Below, piece after piece: positions 27,496-36,710 of a stretch of 64,000 bases of DNA (position 1 is the first letter of the stretch; every line of letters starts with the position of its first letter). The position numbers and the translations under genes are program-made. This DNA is from Pedobacter sp. PACM 27299 (GTDB taxonomy: Bacteria > Bacteroidota > Bacteroidia > Sphingobacteriales > Sphingobacteriaceae): assembly GCF_001412655.1 (NCBI RefSeq), contig NZ_CP012996.1, forward strand, positions 5,580,001-5,644,000, written 5' to 3'. The notes below the pieces were generated by a model. It ran no database searches. It worked only from the letters and a program-made list of their open reading frames with translations, and had not been told where the DNA came from.

Positions 27496-27714
27496 TTATT
27501 TATATCTATAAGTAATCCTGCCTTTTGATAAATCGTAAGGCGACATCTCTAATTTGACTTTGTCTCCAGGTAAAATTTTGATGTAGTGCATCCTCATTTT
27601 ACCCGAAATATGAGCTATTATCTCATGACCATTCTCTAGTTCCACTCGGAACATGGCATTGGATAGTGCTTCTCTTATTACACCGTCTTGTTCAATTGAG
27701 GCTTGTTTAGCCAT
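27496..27714 (-). CDS. infA: translation initiation factor IF-1
   Basis: 72 residues, a single OB fold ([60 protein letters not shown]). IF-1 occupies the ribosomal A site during initiation. It lies 71 nt after map, with a -7 box in the spacer, so it may begin a transcript of its own for infA-rpmJ-rpsM-rpsK-rpsD-rpoA-rplQ. Confidence 0.98.
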   Translation of the reverse strand: MAKQASIEQDGVIREALSNAMFRVELENGHEIIAHISGKMRMHYIKILPGDKVKLEMSPYDLSKGRITYRYK

Positions 27715-27758
27715 ATAATATTGATATTTACTTAATTAGCTGCTACTAAACAGGGTTG

Positions 27759-27766
27759 CAAAATTA
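27759..27766 (-). promoter_or_regulatory. possible -7 element upstream of infA
   Basis: TAATTTTG on the minus strand, 44 nt before the infA ATG, in the only spacer of any size around it. The upstream -33 position is A/T only, so the call is tentative. Confidence 0.35.
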
Positions 27767-27785
27767 AATAAAAAAATTTAATAAA

Positions 27786-28571
27786 TTACTTTTTTTTATT
27801 TAAAACTTCTTCAATAACTGAAAAAGTCGATAAAACGTCTGCTTTACCCTTTTTAACTGCCACCGTATGCTCAAAATGAGCGGATGGCCTATTGTCCTTA
27901 CTGGTTACTGTCCAGCCGTCTGACCAGAACTTAACTCCTGCTGTACCTGCATTGATCATAGGCTCTATAGCGATCACCATTCCTTCTTCCAATTTAATTC
28001 CAATCCCGCGTTTACCATAATTTGGTACCTCAGGTTTTTCATGCAATTGAACTCCGACTCCGTGACCTACTAATTCCTTCACTACACCAAATCCATTCGC
28101 CTCCGCATGCGCCTGTACAGCATAGCCTACATCTCCGATCCTTGATCCTACGACAGCCTTCTCTATGGCAAGTCTTAAACATTCTTTAGTCACCTCTACT
28201 AACTTCTGTTTTTCTGGGTCTATTTCCCCAATGGAGAAAGTATAAGCTGAATCACCAAAGTATCTATTTAGAATGACCCCACAGTCGACAGAGATCAAGT
28301 CTCCCTCCTGTATCACATATTCACCAGGAAAGCCATGAACAACCTGCTCATTTGGCGAAATACATAGTGAATACGGGAAGCCGTTATAGTTTAAAAAAGC
28401 AGGAATTGCTCCATGATCTTTAATAAACGTTTCAGCCAGGTCATTCAATTTTTTTGTAGTAATGCCCGGACCAATCACCTTAGCTACTTCAGCTAAAGTT
28501 TTAGATACAAGTAAAGAACTCTCTCTTATTAACTCGATCTCCTCTGGAGATTTGTAATAGATCTTAGACAT
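27786..28571 (-). CDS. map: type I methionine aminopeptidase
   Basis: 261 residues. It removes the initiator methionine from nascent proteins. Metal ligands and active-site residues are in place: SVDCGVILNRYFGDSAYTF (two Asp), LVGHGVGVQLHEKPEVPNYG (His), AIEPMINAG (Glu), and HFEHTVAV near the end (Glu). It is a type Ia enzyme without an N-terminal extension. It lies 8 nt downstream of secY, as in many bacterial spc operons. Confidence 0.97.
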   Translation of the reverse strand: MSKIYYKSPEEIELIRESSLLVSKTLAEVAKVIGPGITTKKLNDLAETFIKDHGAIPAFLNYNGFPYSLCISPNEQVVHGFPGEYVIQEGDLISVDCGVILNRYFGDSAYTFSIGEIDPEKQKLVEVTKECLRLAIEKAVVGSRIGDVGYAVQAHAEANGFGVVKELVGHGVGVQLHEKPEVPNYGKRGIGIKLEEGMVIAIEPMINAGTAGVKFWSDGWTVTSKDNRPSAHFEHTVAVKKGKADVLSTFSVIEEVLNKKK

Positions 28572-28579
28572 ACTATATT

Positions 28580-29917
28580 TTAGATCACTGCGTTGCTACC
28601 AGTTGTTGCAGCAGGAATTCCTGTGCGACCGGTAACTCTACCTGTTTTCATTAAACCATCATAATGACGCATTAACAAATAACTTTCAATTTGTTGCAAT
28701 GTATCTAATACCACACCTACCAGGATCAACAAAGAAGTTCCGCCATAGAAATGGGCAAATTCTGACTTGATACCGAATTTAACGGCTACTGAAGGAAGTA
28801 CAGCAATGATGGCTAAGAAAACTGCACCTGGGAAGGTGATCTTCGAAATTACATCATCTATGAAGCTTGAGGTAGCCAGACCTGGTTTGATACCAGGAAT
28901 GAATCCACCGTTCTTCTTCATGTCGTCCGACATTTGAGTAGGGTTAACGGTAATTGCAGTATAAAAGAATGTGAATGCAATAATTAAAAATCCAAAAGTT
29001 AAGCTATACGCTAATGAAGTATAGTCACTGAACTGAATCAACCAGGTGTTCTGTAAAGAAGGAAAGAACTGAGGAATGAATCCAGGGATAAACATCAATG
29101 CTTGAGCAAAGATAATCGGCATTACACCGGCAGCATTCACTTTTAAAGGAATGTACTGTCTTACCCCACCAAACTGTCTGTTACCAACTATCCTTTTTGC
29201 ATATTGAACCGGTACTTTACGTACACCCTGAACAATCATGATGGTAAACATCACTACTGCAAATAAAGCCACAATTTCAAGAACAAGAGCGATTAAGCCA
29301 CCGTCCCCAACGAACCTAGAAGTGATCTCCTGGTATAAAGCAATTGGCAATCTGGCAATAATACCAACCATAATGATTAGTGAAATACCATTTCCAATAC
29401 CTTTATCGGTGATTTTCTCACCCAACCACATCACAAACAATGTACCAGCAGCCAACACGAATGTTGCCATTACATAGAACAAAGCATGATCAATAACGAT
29501 TGCTTCAACAGGAACTTGTGTTTTAACATAACCAACGGCCTGAACAGCAGTAATGGCTACGGTTAGATAACGCGTAATCTGATTTAGTTTCTTCCTGCCA
29601 CTTTCACCCTCCTTTTGCATTTTCTGGAATGAAGGAACAGCAATACCTAATAGCTGAACTACAATTGAGGCAGAAATATAAGGCATAACACCCAAGGCAA
29701 GGATAGATACCCGTGAAAACGAACCTCCGGCAAACATATCCAAGAGACCTAAAAGACCAGACTTTTCATTATTGCCTAAAAGAGTTGCGTCAACACCTGG
29801 TAGCACCACATGAGATACAAATCTATAAACCAAAAGAATCATGAGCGTAAATACAATACGCTCTTTCAATTCTTGAATTTTCCAAATATTACTTAAAGTA
29901 GTAAACAGCTTCTTCAT
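28580..29917 (-). CDS. secY: protein translocase subunit SecY
   Basis: 445 residues with ten predicted membrane helices, the central pore of the Sec translocon. Recognisable parts are the plug/TM2 region (SGLLGLLDMFAGGSFSRVSI, then ALGVMPYISASIVVQL), GIGNGISLIIMVGI, and the cytoplasmic loop QGVRKVPVQYAKR that contacts SecA and the ribosome. It starts 13 nt after rplO. Confidence 0.98.
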   Translation of the reverse strand: MKKLFTTLSNIWKIQELKERIVFTLMILLVYRFVSHVVLPGVDATLLGNNEKSGLLGLLDMFAGGSFSRVSILALGVMPYISASIVVQLLGIAVPSFQKMQKEGESGRKKLNQITRYLTVAITAVQAVGYVKTQVPVEAIVIDHALFYVMATFVLAAGTLFVMWLGEKITDKGIGNGISLIIMVGIIARLPIALYQEITSRFVGDGGLIALVLEIVALFAVVMFTIMIVQGVRKVPVQYAKRIVGNRQFGGVRQYIPLKVNAAGVMPIIFAQALMFIPGFIPQFFPSLQNTWLIQFSDYTSLAYSLTFGFLIIAFTFFYTAITVNPTQMSDDMKKNGGFIPGIKPGLATSSFIDDVISKITFPGAVFLAIIAVLPSVAVKFGIKSEFAHFYGGTSLLILVGVVLDTLQQIESYLLMRHYDGLMKTGRVTGRTGIPAATTGSNAVI

Positions 29918-29930
29918 TAATTACAATTAA

Positions 29931-30377
29931 TTACAATTTTTCGATTGAGCCTCCAACAGCCTCAATAGCTTGTTGTGCGGTAGCAGAAAAAGCATGAGCT
30001 TTAACTTCTAACTTAGATTTAACTTCACCACGGCCTAGTACTTTTACCAGGTCATTTTTGTGAGCTAAACCATGGTCTTGCAATGTAGCAAAATCAATTG
30101 TAGTTAGATTAAATTTCTCAGCTAATGCTTGAATTACGTCTAAGTTTACACTTACGTACTCTACGCGGTTAATAGGTTTGAAACCAACCTTAGGTACGCG
30201 ACGTTGCAATGGCATTTGACCACCTTCAAAACCGATTTTGGTTTTGTGACCAGAACGAGATCCAGCACCTTTGTGACCACGTGTCGATGTTCCGCCACGT
30301 CCAGAACCGGTACCACGACCAATTCTCTTAACATTCTTTGTAGAACCTTTTGCAGGTTTCAGATTACTTAAGTTCAT
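29931..30377 (-). CDS. rplO: 50S ribosomal protein uL15
   Basis: 148 residues from the ATG at 30377 ([20 protein letters not shown]). An in-frame start at 30422 would add 15 atypical residues and sits in the transcript leader. The Gly/Arg-rich N terminus ([20 protein letters not shown]) reaches into 23S rRNA. A promoter inside a dyad lies in the spacer from rpmD. Confidence 0.97.
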   Translation of the reverse strand: MNLSNLKPAKGSTKNVKRIGRGTGSGRGGTSTRGHKGAGSRSGHKTKIGFEGGQMPLQRRVPKVGFKPINRVEYVSVNLDVIQALAEKFNLTTIDFATLQDHGLAHKNDLVKVLGRGEVKSKLEVKAHAFSATAQQAIEAVGGSIEKL

Positions 30378-30437
30378 TTTTTGAAACTTATGTTGCCCTT
30401 CGCTTTCACTAATCAGGGACAACGGTTAAACATATTT

Positions 30438-30480
30438 AAAGGTTGCAAATGTAATTATATAAACCACATTTACAACCTTT
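30438..30480 (-). promoter_or_regulatory. dyad-embedded promoter before rplO-secY
   Basis: On the minus strand TTG (30475-30473), 19 nt, then TACATTTG (30453-30446) make a good Bacteroidota promoter. The -33 box lies in one arm and the -7 box in the other arm of an imperfect 15-bp inverted repeat (30438-30452 with 30466-30480, one mismatch, 13-nt centre). The rplO ATG is 69 nt downstream of the -7 box. Confidence 0.55.
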
Positions 30481-30486
30481 AAAAAT

Positions 30487-30666
30487 TTATATACTCTCTA
30501 TAGCAACTAAGTGATTCACTTTTCTCACCATTCCGATGATGGCAGCGTTAGCTTCCACTTCTACACTTTGGTTCATTTTAGTTAAACCTAATGCTTTCAT
30601 CGTTCTTTTTTGGCGTTCGCTTCTATCGATAATGCTTTTTACCTGGGTTATTTTGATCTTAGCCAT
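30487..30666 (-). CDS. rpmD: 50S ribosomal protein uL30
   Basis: 59 residues (MAKIKITQVKSIIDRSERQK, then RTMKALGLTKMNQSVEVEAN, then AAIIGMVRKVNHLVAIESI). The KALGL..M..V and the I-GMV-KV-HLV blocks are diagnostic. It begins 4 nt after the rpsE stop. It is the usual rpsE-rpmD-rplO position in the spc operon. Confidence 0.96.
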   Translation of the reverse strand: MAKIKITQVKSIIDRSERQKRTMKALGLTKMNQSVEVEANAAIIGMVRKVNHLVAIESI

Positions 30667-30670
30667 AATA

Positions 30671-31189
30671 TTATCCGTTAAAAACTTTATTTAAATCAAT
30701 ACCACGTTGCTGAGCGATGGTATAAGCATCACGCATCTTAGTTAAAGCATCTACTGTTGCTTTTACCACGTTGTGAGGATTTGATGAACCTTTAGACTTT
30801 GCCAATACGTTGTGTACACCGGCACTCTCTAATACTGCACGCATTGCACCACCTGCAATAACACCTGTACCTACTGCTGCTGGTTTGATTAATACAAAAC
30901 CACCTGAGAATTTACCGATTTGCTCATGAGGAACAGTACCGTTTAATAGAGGAACTTTTACCAAGTTCTTTTTAGCATCATCGATACCTTTAGCAATCGC
31001 TTCAGTCACCTCTTTTGCTTTACCTAATCCGTAACCTACGATTCCGTTTTCATCTCCAACAACCACGATGGCTGAGAAGCTGAAAGTACGTCCACCTTTG
31101 GTTACTTTGGCAACACGTTGTATGCTAACTAAACGATCTTTTAATTCGATCTCGCTAGTCTTTACTCTTTTTATATTGATAGTTGACAT
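30671..31189 (-). CDS. rpsE: 30S ribosomal protein uS5
   Basis: 172 residues. The double-stranded-RNA-binding-like N-terminal domain ([20 protein letters not shown]) and the C-terminal domain ([39 protein letters not shown]) are complete. S5 contributes to decoding accuracy at the mRNA entry region. 17 nt after rplR. Confidence 0.98.
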   Translation of the reverse strand: MSTINIKRVKTSEIELKDRLVSIQRVAKVTKGGRTFSFSAIVVVGDENGIVGYGLGKAKEVTEAIAKGIDDAKKNLVKVPLLNGTVPHEQIGKFSGGFVLIKPAAVGTGVIAGGAMRAVLESAGVHNVLAKSKGSSNPHNVVKATVDALTKMRDAYTIAQQRGIDLNKVFNG

Positions 31190-31206
31190 TCTTACCTATT
31201 TTCAGA

Positions 31207-31560
31207 TTAAAATACTAAACCAGCTTCGCGAGCACCTTCTGCCAACGATTTAACACGTCCATGGTACAAATAACCATTTCTGTCGAAAACTACTTCTTTA
31301 ATCCCAGCTGCAATAGCTTTTTCAGCTACTAATTTACCAACAGCTACTGATTGCTCAGATTTGTTTCCAGTTCCAGAAAAGTCTTTTGATAAAGACGAAG
31401 CTGATACAATTGTATTACCGGTTACGTCGTTAATGATTTGAGCATAAATTCCTTTATTGCTTCTATATACCGATAGACGTGGACGGCTTTCAGAACCTGT
31501 TAATCTTTTTCTGATTCCCTTTTTTATACGATCTCTACGAGATAATTTTTTTCCTGCCAT
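31207..31560 (-). CDS. rplR: 50S ribosomal protein uL18
   Basis: 117 residues, with [20 protein letters not shown] and the C-terminal [20 protein letters not shown] block. It binds 5S rRNA with uL5 to form the central protuberance. 5 nt after rplF. Confidence 0.98.
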   Translation of the reverse strand: MAGKKLSRRDRIKKGIRKRLTGSESRPRLSVYRSNKGIYAQIINDVTGNTIVSASSLSKDFSGTGNKSEQSVAVGKLVAEKAIAAGIKEVVFDRNGYLYHGRVKSLAEGAREAGLVF

Positions 31561-31565
31561 TTTGA

Positions 31566-32123
31566 TTATTTTTTAGAAGCTGATTTACCTGCTTTTCTTC
31601 TTAACACTTCACCTACAAACTTGATACCTTTACCTTTATATGGCTCAGGAGTACGTAACGAGCGGATTTTTGCTGCTACTTGACCGATCAATTGTTTGTC
31701 AATACTTTCTAAAATGATTTTAGGAGTCTGACCTTTTTCCGAGGTAGTTGTTACTTTAATTTCTTCCGGCAATTGGAATACATAGTGGTGAGAATAACCC
31801 AGAACTAAGTCTAAAGTGTTTCCTGTGTTTGTAGCACGGTAACCAACACCTACTAATTCCTGAGAAATTTTATATCCTTCTGTAACACCAACAACCATAT
31901 TGTTTAGCAATGAACGGTATAAACCGTGTAAAGCTTTGTGTCTTTTCTGCTCTGAGGGACGAGTTACAGTAACTACGCCATCTTCCTGACTTACAGTGAT
32001 ATCAGAATCAACTGCTTGAGTCAATTCTCCTTTTGGTCCTTTAACAGTTACTACGTTATCGTTAGATACAGTAATTGTTACACCTGAAGGTACATTAATT
32101 GGGGCTTTTCCTATTCTTGACAT
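31566..32123 (-). CDS. rplF: 50S ribosomal protein uL6
   Basis: 185 residues with the two repeated L6 domains. The C-terminal signature [20 protein letters not shown] is intact. It binds helix 97 of 23S rRNA near the factor-binding site. 18 nt after rpsH. Confidence 0.98.
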   Translation of the reverse strand: MSRIGKAPINVPSGVTITVSNDNVVTVKGPKGELTQAVDSDITVSQEDGVVTVTRPSEQKRHKALHGLYRSLLNNMVVGVTEGYKISQELVGVGYRATNTGNTLDLVLGYSHHYVFQLPEEIKVTTTSEKGQTPKIILESIDKQLIGQVAAKIRSLRTPEPYKGKGIKFVGEVLRRKAGKSASKK

Positions 32124-32141
32124 TTTGTTATCCTCCTTTAA

Positions 32142-32540
32142 TTAATAAACGTGACACAAAACTTCGCCACCAATGTTCAGTTTGGCTGCTTCTTTATCTG
32201 TCATTACACCTTTAGATGTAGACAAGATGGCGATACCTAAACCGTTTAATACTCTTGGCATATTTTCTACGCCGGCATATTGCCTTAAACCTGGTTTGCT
32301 GATACGGGTTAATGTACGGATTGCAGGAATTTTAGTGATCGCATTGTATTTCAAAGCGATTTTAATTGTTCCTTGAACCGTAGTATCTTCAAATTTGTAG
32401 TTAGCAATGTAACCTTTGTCAAAAAGAACTTTAGTAATTTCTTTTTTAAGATTTGATGCAGGAATTTCTACAATTCTGTGATTTGCCTTGATGGCATTTC
32501 TTACTCTTGTAAGGTAATCTGCTATTGGATCTGTATTCAT
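32142..32540 (-). CDS. rpsH: 30S ribosomal protein uS8
   Basis: 132 residues. It opens MNTDPIADYLTRVRNAIKAN and ends STSKGVMTDKEAAKLNIGGE-VLCHVY, the usual C-terminal S8 block. S8 binds helix 21 of 16S rRNA and in E. coli represses the spc operon. The 114-nt spacer before it is unusually long for this cluster. Confidence 0.98.
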   Translation of the reverse strand: MNTDPIADYLTRVRNAIKANHRIVEIPASNLKKEITKVLFDKGYIANYKFEDTTVQGTIKIALKYNAITKIPAIRTLTRISKPGLRQYAGVENMPRVLNGLGIAILSTSKGVMTDKEAAKLNIGGEVLCHVY

Positions 32541-32654
32541 TTTTATTTAATTGTGACGGTGGTTTCCTTCCTATTTCATTCGGGACGACCTTCCATCGGT
32601 TAATTTTTTTGTTTCTAGCCGCAGGTCTGAGCCCTTAGCATAAAGAAAGCTGTT
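32541..32654 (-). promoter_or_regulatory. 114-nt spacer between rpsN and rpsH, possible leader
   Basis: The other gaps in this stretch are 0-20 nt. This one has a relatively GC-rich middle with GGAAGG and GGTGGTTTCCTTCC-like segments that could pair, and a T-rich run near 32606. No ORF or exact promoter was found. A regulatory role is a guess from its length and position before rpsH. Confidence 0.3.
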
Positions 32655-32924
32655 TTACCAGCTTGCTTTCCTTACTCCAGGGATTTTACCTGCTAATGCC
32701 ATATCACGGAACAATACCCTTGATATACCGAAAGTACGCATGTAACCACGAGGACGTCCAGTTAATTTACAACGATTGTGTAAACGTACTGCAGATGAGT
32801 TTTTTGGTAACTTATCTAATCCTTCATAATCACCAGCAGCTTTAAGTTCTGCACGTTTGTCAGCATACTTAGCTACCAATTTTTGGCGCTTAATTTCGCG
32901 AGCTTTTACACCTTCTTTTGCCAT
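32655..32924 (-). CDS. rpsN: 30S ribosomal protein uS14
   Basis: 89 residues, the long zinc-free form: it has one Cys and no CxxC pairs. [20 protein letters not shown] and the end [11 protein letters not shown] are diagnostic. Its first base overlaps the last base of the rplE stop. Confidence 0.97.
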   Translation of the reverse strand: MAKEGVKAREIKRQKLVAKYADKRAELKAAGDYEGLDKLPKNSSAVRLHNRCKLTGRPRGYMRTFGISRVLFRDMALAGKIPGVRKASW

Positions 32925-33493
32925 TATGGATTTGTGTTATTTTGGTTTTTAAATGGTAATCCGAATTGTTTTAAAAGTTCTAATGCTTCAACATCAGTAG
33001 ATGCACTAGTAACAAATGTAATATCCATACCTAAAATCTTGCTGATTTTGTCGATGTTGATCTCTGGGAAGATGATTTGCTCAGTAACTCCTAATGTGTA
33101 GTTACCTTTTCCATCAAAACCTTTATCATTGATACCTTTGAAATCACGGATACGAGGTAAAGCTACAGAAATTAAACGGTCTAAAAACTCATACATGTTA
33201 TTGTCACGTAAAGTAACACGTACACCTACTGGCATACCTTTACGTAATTTAAAGTTTGAGATATCTTTTTTAGACTTAGCGCCTACTGCTTGCTGACCAG
33301 CGATTGTGCTCATCTCTAAAATAGAGGAGTCCATGATCTTCTTGTCAGTTACAGAGAAACGTCCAACACCTTGGTTGATCGCGATTTTCTCTAACTTAGG
33401 AACTTGCATTACGCTTTTATAGTTGAACTTATCTTTAAGTGCAGCTACGATTTCCTCTTTATATTTACTTTTTAATCTTGGTACGTAAGTCAT
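32924..33493 (-). CDS. rplE: 50S ribosomal protein uL5
   Basis: 189 residues, with [37 protein letters not shown] and [17 protein letters not shown]. It binds 5S rRNA and touches the P-site tRNA. Its start codon overlaps the rplX stop by one base. Confidence 0.98.
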   Translation of the reverse strand: MTYVPRLKSKYKEEIVAALKDKFNYKSVMQVPKLEKIAINQGVGRFSVTDKKIMDSSILEMSTIAGQQAVGAKSKKDISNFKLRKGMPVGVRVTLRDNNMYEFLDRLISVALPRIRDFKGINDKGFDGKGNYTLGVTEQIIFPEINIDKISKILGMDITFVTSASTDVEALELLKQFGLPFKNQNNTNP

Positions 33494-33831
33494 TATTTGA
33501 TCTCCTCTCCTGATTTTTTACTAACCCTAACTAATTTCCCATCAGCATTAAGCTTTCTGCCAACGCGAGTAGTTGCACCTGTTTTAGGATCAACTAATGC
33601 TACGTTAGAAATATGAAGAGCAGCCTCTTTTTTAATGATACCTCCGTTTGGATTAGCAGCATTTGGTTTTGTATGTTTTGATACAAGGTTCACACCTTCT
33701 ACAAGAATTCTGCTTTTAGTAATTAATACAGAAAGCACTGTGCCTTGTTGGCCTCTTGAATCGCCAGCGATTACCTTTACTAAATCTCCTTTACGGATTT
33801 TAATCTTTGGTGTAGTTACTTTATTTTTCAT
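33493..33831 (-). CDS. rplX: 50S ribosomal protein uL24
   Basis: 112 residues with an N-terminal KOW motif ([20 protein letters not shown]) and [17 protein letters not shown]. One of the first proteins to bind during 50S assembly. One base separates it from rplN. Confidence 0.98.
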   Translation of the reverse strand: MKNKVTTPKIKIRKGDLVKVIAGDSRGQQGTVLSVLITKSRILVEGVNLVSKHTKPNAANPNGGIIKKEAALHISNVALVDPKTGATTRVGRKLNADGKLVRVSKKSGEEIK

Positions 33832-33832
33832 T

Positions 33833-34201
33833 TTATAATACCTCCGGTGCTAATGACACAATTTTCATGAATTGTTTTTCACGCAGTTCTCTTGCTACCG
33901 GGCCGAAAATACGTGTACCACGCGGCTCATCTTGTGCATTTAATAATACTGCTGCATTGTCGTCGAAACGGATGTAAGAACCATCTTTACGTCTGATCTC
34001 TTTTCTCGTTCTTACAACTACTGCTTTAGAAACTGTTCCTTTCTTGATGTTACCAGAAGGCAACGCGCTTTTAACGGTTACAACGATTTTGTCACCAATA
34101 GAAGCGTATCTCTTTCCAGTACCACCAAGCACACGGATAACCAATACTTCTTTAGCGCCGCTATTGTCGGCTACGTTTAATCTTGATTCCTGTTGTACCA
34201 T
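33833..34201 (-). CDS. rplN: 50S ribosomal protein uL14
   Basis: 122 residues, very conserved ([53 protein letters not shown]). It forms an intersubunit bridge. One base after rpsQ. Confidence 0.98.
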   Translation of the reverse strand: MVQQESRLNVADNSGAKEVLVIRVLGGTGKRYASIGDKIVVTVKSALPSGNIKKGTVSKAVVVRTRKEIRRKDGSYIRFDDNAAVLLNAQDEPRGTRIFGPVARELREKQFMKIVSLAPEVL

Positions 34202-34202
34202 G

Positions 34203-34457
34203 TTATTTAGCTCTTTCTAAAATTTCCACTAATCTCCAGTTCTTATTCTTACTCAGCGGACGAGTCTCCATGATCAGTACTGTATCACCAATACCGCAAT
34301 CGTTTTTCTCGTCATGAGCCATAAATTTGGTAGTTTTTTTAACAAACTTACCATAGATCGGGTGTTTCACTTTACGTTCAACCGCTACAACAACAGACTT
34401 ATCCATTTTGTTGCTTACTACCAACCCGGTTCTTGTTTTTCTTAATTGTCTTTCCAT
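34203..34457 (-). CDS. rpsQ: 30S ribosomal protein uS17
   Basis: 84 residues with the OB-fold signature [20 protein letters not shown] and [20 protein letters not shown]. It binds the 5' domain of 16S rRNA. 13 nt after rpmC. Confidence 0.98.
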   Translation of the reverse strand: MERQLRKTRTGLVVSNKMDKSVVVAVERKVKHPIYGKFVKKTTKFMAHDEKNDCGIGDTVLIMETRPLSKNKNWRLVEILERAK

Positions 34458-34470
34458 TTCGACTCTAAAG

Positions 34471-34683
34471 TTATTTTGTTTCAGTAGCAGACTCCGCTAA
34501 TTTGCGCTTCGTCACTTCAGTGTTTAATCGGGCGATATCTCTTCTTACCTTTTTAATACGGGTAGGATTCTCGATAGCCGAAATTGTATGTGCAAATTTC
34601 AACTTTACTAAATTTTCAGTTTCTTCTGCAATCCTGGCTACTAGTTCTTCTTTTGAAAGCCCTGTGATTTCTGAGTTCTTCAT
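34471..34683 (-). CDS. rpmC: 50S ribosomal protein uL29
   Basis: 70 residues, two helices ([20 protein letters not shown] and [18 protein letters not shown]). It lies near the peptide exit tunnel. It is separated from rplP by a 75-nt spacer with a two-tier hairpin. Confidence 0.97.
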   Translation of the reverse strand: MKNSEITGLSKEELVARIAEETENLVKLKFAHTISAIENPTRIKKVRRDIARLNTEVTKRKLAESATETK

Positions 34684-34700
34684 TTTATTAATTTTAATGC

Positions 34701-34750
34701 CTTGGGTCTAGCGGTTGTAATAACAAGTTACTTACAACATTGAACCCAAG
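34701..34750 (-). promoter_or_regulatory. two-tier hairpin between rplP and rpmC
   Basis: An outer stem of 7 bp (CTTGGGT at 34701-34707 with ACCCAAG at 34744-34750) encloses an inner stem of 7 bp (34714-34720 with 34732-34738) across an internal loop of 6 and 5 nt. There is no U-run after it on the minus strand. It is a candidate cis-acting RNA element in an otherwise tightly packed operon. Confidence 0.5.
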
Positions 34751-34758
34751 AACTTTTT

Positions 34759-35181
34759 TTATGCTTCTACGTAATCTCTACGTACTACAAATTTTGTTTG
34801 AATCGGCAATTTTTGAGCCGCTAATCTCATGGCTTCTTTAGCAATTGCTAATGGAACACCTTCGGCTTCAAAAATAATACGTCCAGGTCTAACAACGGCA
34901 ACCCAGTATTCTGGAGCACCCTTACCTTTACCCATACGAACTTCAGCTGGTTTCTTAGTTACCGGTTTGTCCGGGAAAATTCTAATCCACACCTGGCCTT
35001 CACGTTTCATGAAACGAGTTACCGCAATACGGGCTGCCTCTATCTGGCGACTTGTAATCCAAGTCGACTCTAAAGATTTGATCCCGAAAGACCCGAATGA
35101 TAATTCAGCACCACGTGTTGCTAAACCCTTCATTCTGCCTTTTTGCATCTTTCTGAACTTCGTTCTTTTTGGCTGTAACAT
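34759..35181 (-). CDS. rplP: 50S ribosomal protein uL16
   Basis: 140 residues. [39 protein letters not shown] and [20 protein letters not shown] are all typical. It organises the A-site region of the large subunit. 38 nt after rpsC. Confidence 0.98.
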   Translation of the reverse strand: MLQPKRTKFRKMQKGRMKGLATRGAELSFGSFGIKSLESTWITSRQIEAARIAVTRFMKREGQVWIRIFPDKPVTKKPAEVRMGKGKGAPEYWVAVVRPGRIIFEAEGVPLAIAKEAMRLAAQKLPIQTKFVVRRDYVEA

Positions 35182-35219
35182 CTTATTCTAATATTATCGT
35201 TAAACGATCTGTTAACTAA

Positions 35220-36068
35220 TTATTTACGAGGACCTCTGTTAGGAGTATTTCCGCCTCTATTATCTCTTCCTGCACCAGGAGCACCTTGACCTGGACCTCT
35301 TCCGCCACGACCTTTATTGTCGTTTCTTCTGTCGCCACCGCCACGGTTATCTCTGTCTCTTCCACCACCGAAAGCACCTTCTGGTCTGCCACCTTTACCT
35401 GGAGCATTGCTCACAGAACCGATGTTTGGAGAAAGATCACGTTTACCGTAAACTTCACCTTTACAGATCCATACTTTAACACCTATTTTACCATAAGTAG
35501 TTAAAGCTTCTGCTAATGCATAGTCAATGTCAGCACGGAAAGTATGCAAAGGAATTCTTCCTTCTTTATACTGTTCGCTACGAGCCATCTCAGCACCACC
35601 TAAACGACCAGAAGTCATAATTTTGATACCTTCAGCACCCATACGCATCGTTGATGCAATAGTAGATTTCATTGCTCTACGGAATGAGATCCTTGCTTCT
35701 AATTGTTTTGCAACACCTTCTGCAACTAGTTGTGCATCAAGCTCAGGACGTTTGATCTCAAAAATGTTGATTTGAATTTCCTTTTTAGTCAATTTCTTCA
35801 ACTCTTCTTTGATCTTGTCAACCTCAGCTCCTGCTTTTCCGATCACAATACCTGGACGTGCAGTGTGGATAGTTACCGTGATACGCTTTAACGTACGCTC
35901 GATTACTACTTTCGCTACACCGCCTTTTGCGATACGTACAGAAAGGTATTTTCTTATTTTTTCGTCCTCAACTAATTTATCAGCATAGTTGTTGCCACCG
36001 AACCAGTTAGAATCCCAACCTTTGATGATTCCTAACCTGTTTCCTATTGGATGTGCTTTTTGTCCCAT
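35220..36068 (-). CDS. rpsC: 30S ribosomal protein uS3 with a Gly/Arg/Asp/Asn-rich tail
   Basis: 282 residues against about 233 in E. coli. The KH domain ([20 protein letters not shown]) and the S3 C-terminal domain ([31 protein letters not shown]) are complete by about residue 213. The remaining 65 or so residues are a low-complexity tail with repeated [12 protein letters not shown] and [14 protein letters not shown] segments, like an RGG box. S3 lines the mRNA entry tunnel and has helicase activity, so such a tail could touch mRNA; that is inference. Confidence 0.96.
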   Translation of the reverse strand: MGQKAHPIGNRLGIIKGWDSNWFGGNNYADKLVEDEKIRKYLSVRIAKGGVAKVVIERTLKRITVTIHTARPGIVIGKAGAEVDKIKEELKKLTKKEIQINIFEIKRPELDAQLVAEGVAKQLEARISFRRAMKSTIASTMRMGAEGIKIMTSGRLGGAEMARSEQYKEGRIPLHTFRADIDYALAEALTTYGKIGVKVWICKGEVYGKRDLSPNIGSVSNAPGKGGRPEGAFGGGRDRDNRGGGDRRNDNKGRGGRGPGQGAPGAGRDNRGGNTPNRGPRK

Positions 36069-36073
36069 TTCTG

Positions 36074-36436
36074 TTAATTAGTTTGAGTTTCAACGTTTTT
36101 ACTATCTACTACCAAAGTTACATGGTTAGAACGCTTACGGATTCTGTAACCACGTCCTTGAGGTGCTGGTCTAAGTCTTTTTAATTGACGACCACCGCCT
36201 ACCATTATCGTTTTCACGTATAACTGGTTTTCTTCAGGGCGAGAACCTTCATTTTTAGTTTCCCAGTTTTTGATAGCTGACAATAAAAGTTTCTCAACTC
36301 TAATCGCTGCTTCTTTGTTGGTAAACTTTAAAATACTTAAAGCTTTCTCTACACGCTCACCTCTGATAAGATCTACAACCAAACGCATTTTACGTGGTGA
36401 GGTTGGACAATTGTTTAATTTCGCTACTGCTTCCAT
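36074..36436 (-). CDS. rplV: 50S ribosomal protein uL22
   Basis: 120 residues with the tunnel-lining loop region ([20 protein letters not shown]) and the N-terminal [20 protein letters not shown]. It lines the peptide exit tunnel, and the macrolide-contact loop shows no insertion. 5 nt before rpsC. Confidence 0.98.
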   Translation of the reverse strand: MEAVAKLNNCPTSPRKMRLVVDLIRGERVEKALSILKFTNKEAAIRVEKLLLSAIKNWETKNEGSRPEENQLYVKTIMVGGGRQLKRLRPAPQGRGYRIRKRSNHVTLVVDSKNVETQTN

Positions 36437-36443
36437 CTCTTAA

Positions 36444-36710
36444 TTATTTTTTCTTTTCAGAGTGACCCCTAAATGTTCTGGTTGGAGCAAACTCTCCCAG
36501 CTTGTGACCAACCATGTTTTCTGTTACGTATACCGGAATAAATTTATTTCCGTTATGCACTGCAAATGTATGATTCACAAAATCTGGTGAAATCATTGAT
36601 CTGCGAGACCAAGTTTTAATTACAGACCTTTTGCCTGAATCATTCATAGATACTACTTTCTTCTCTACGTTATGGTCAATATAAGGTCCTTTTTTTATCG
36701 AACGAGCCAT
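36444..36710 (-). CDS. rpsS: 30S ribosomal protein uS19
   Basis: 88 residues, with [39 protein letters not shown] and [18 protein letters not shown]. It sits in the head of the small subunit. Its start overlaps the rplB stop by one base. Confidence 0.98.
   Translation of the reverse strand: MARSIKKGPYIDHNVEKKVVSMNDSGKRSVIKTWSRRSMISPDFVNHTFAVHNGNKFIPVYVTENMVGHKLGEFAPTRTFRGHSEKKK

Noticed and set aside
35216..35407. Val/Glu-rich minus-strand ORF inside rpsC
   Set aside because: It is the other-frame shadow of the repetitive S3 tail.
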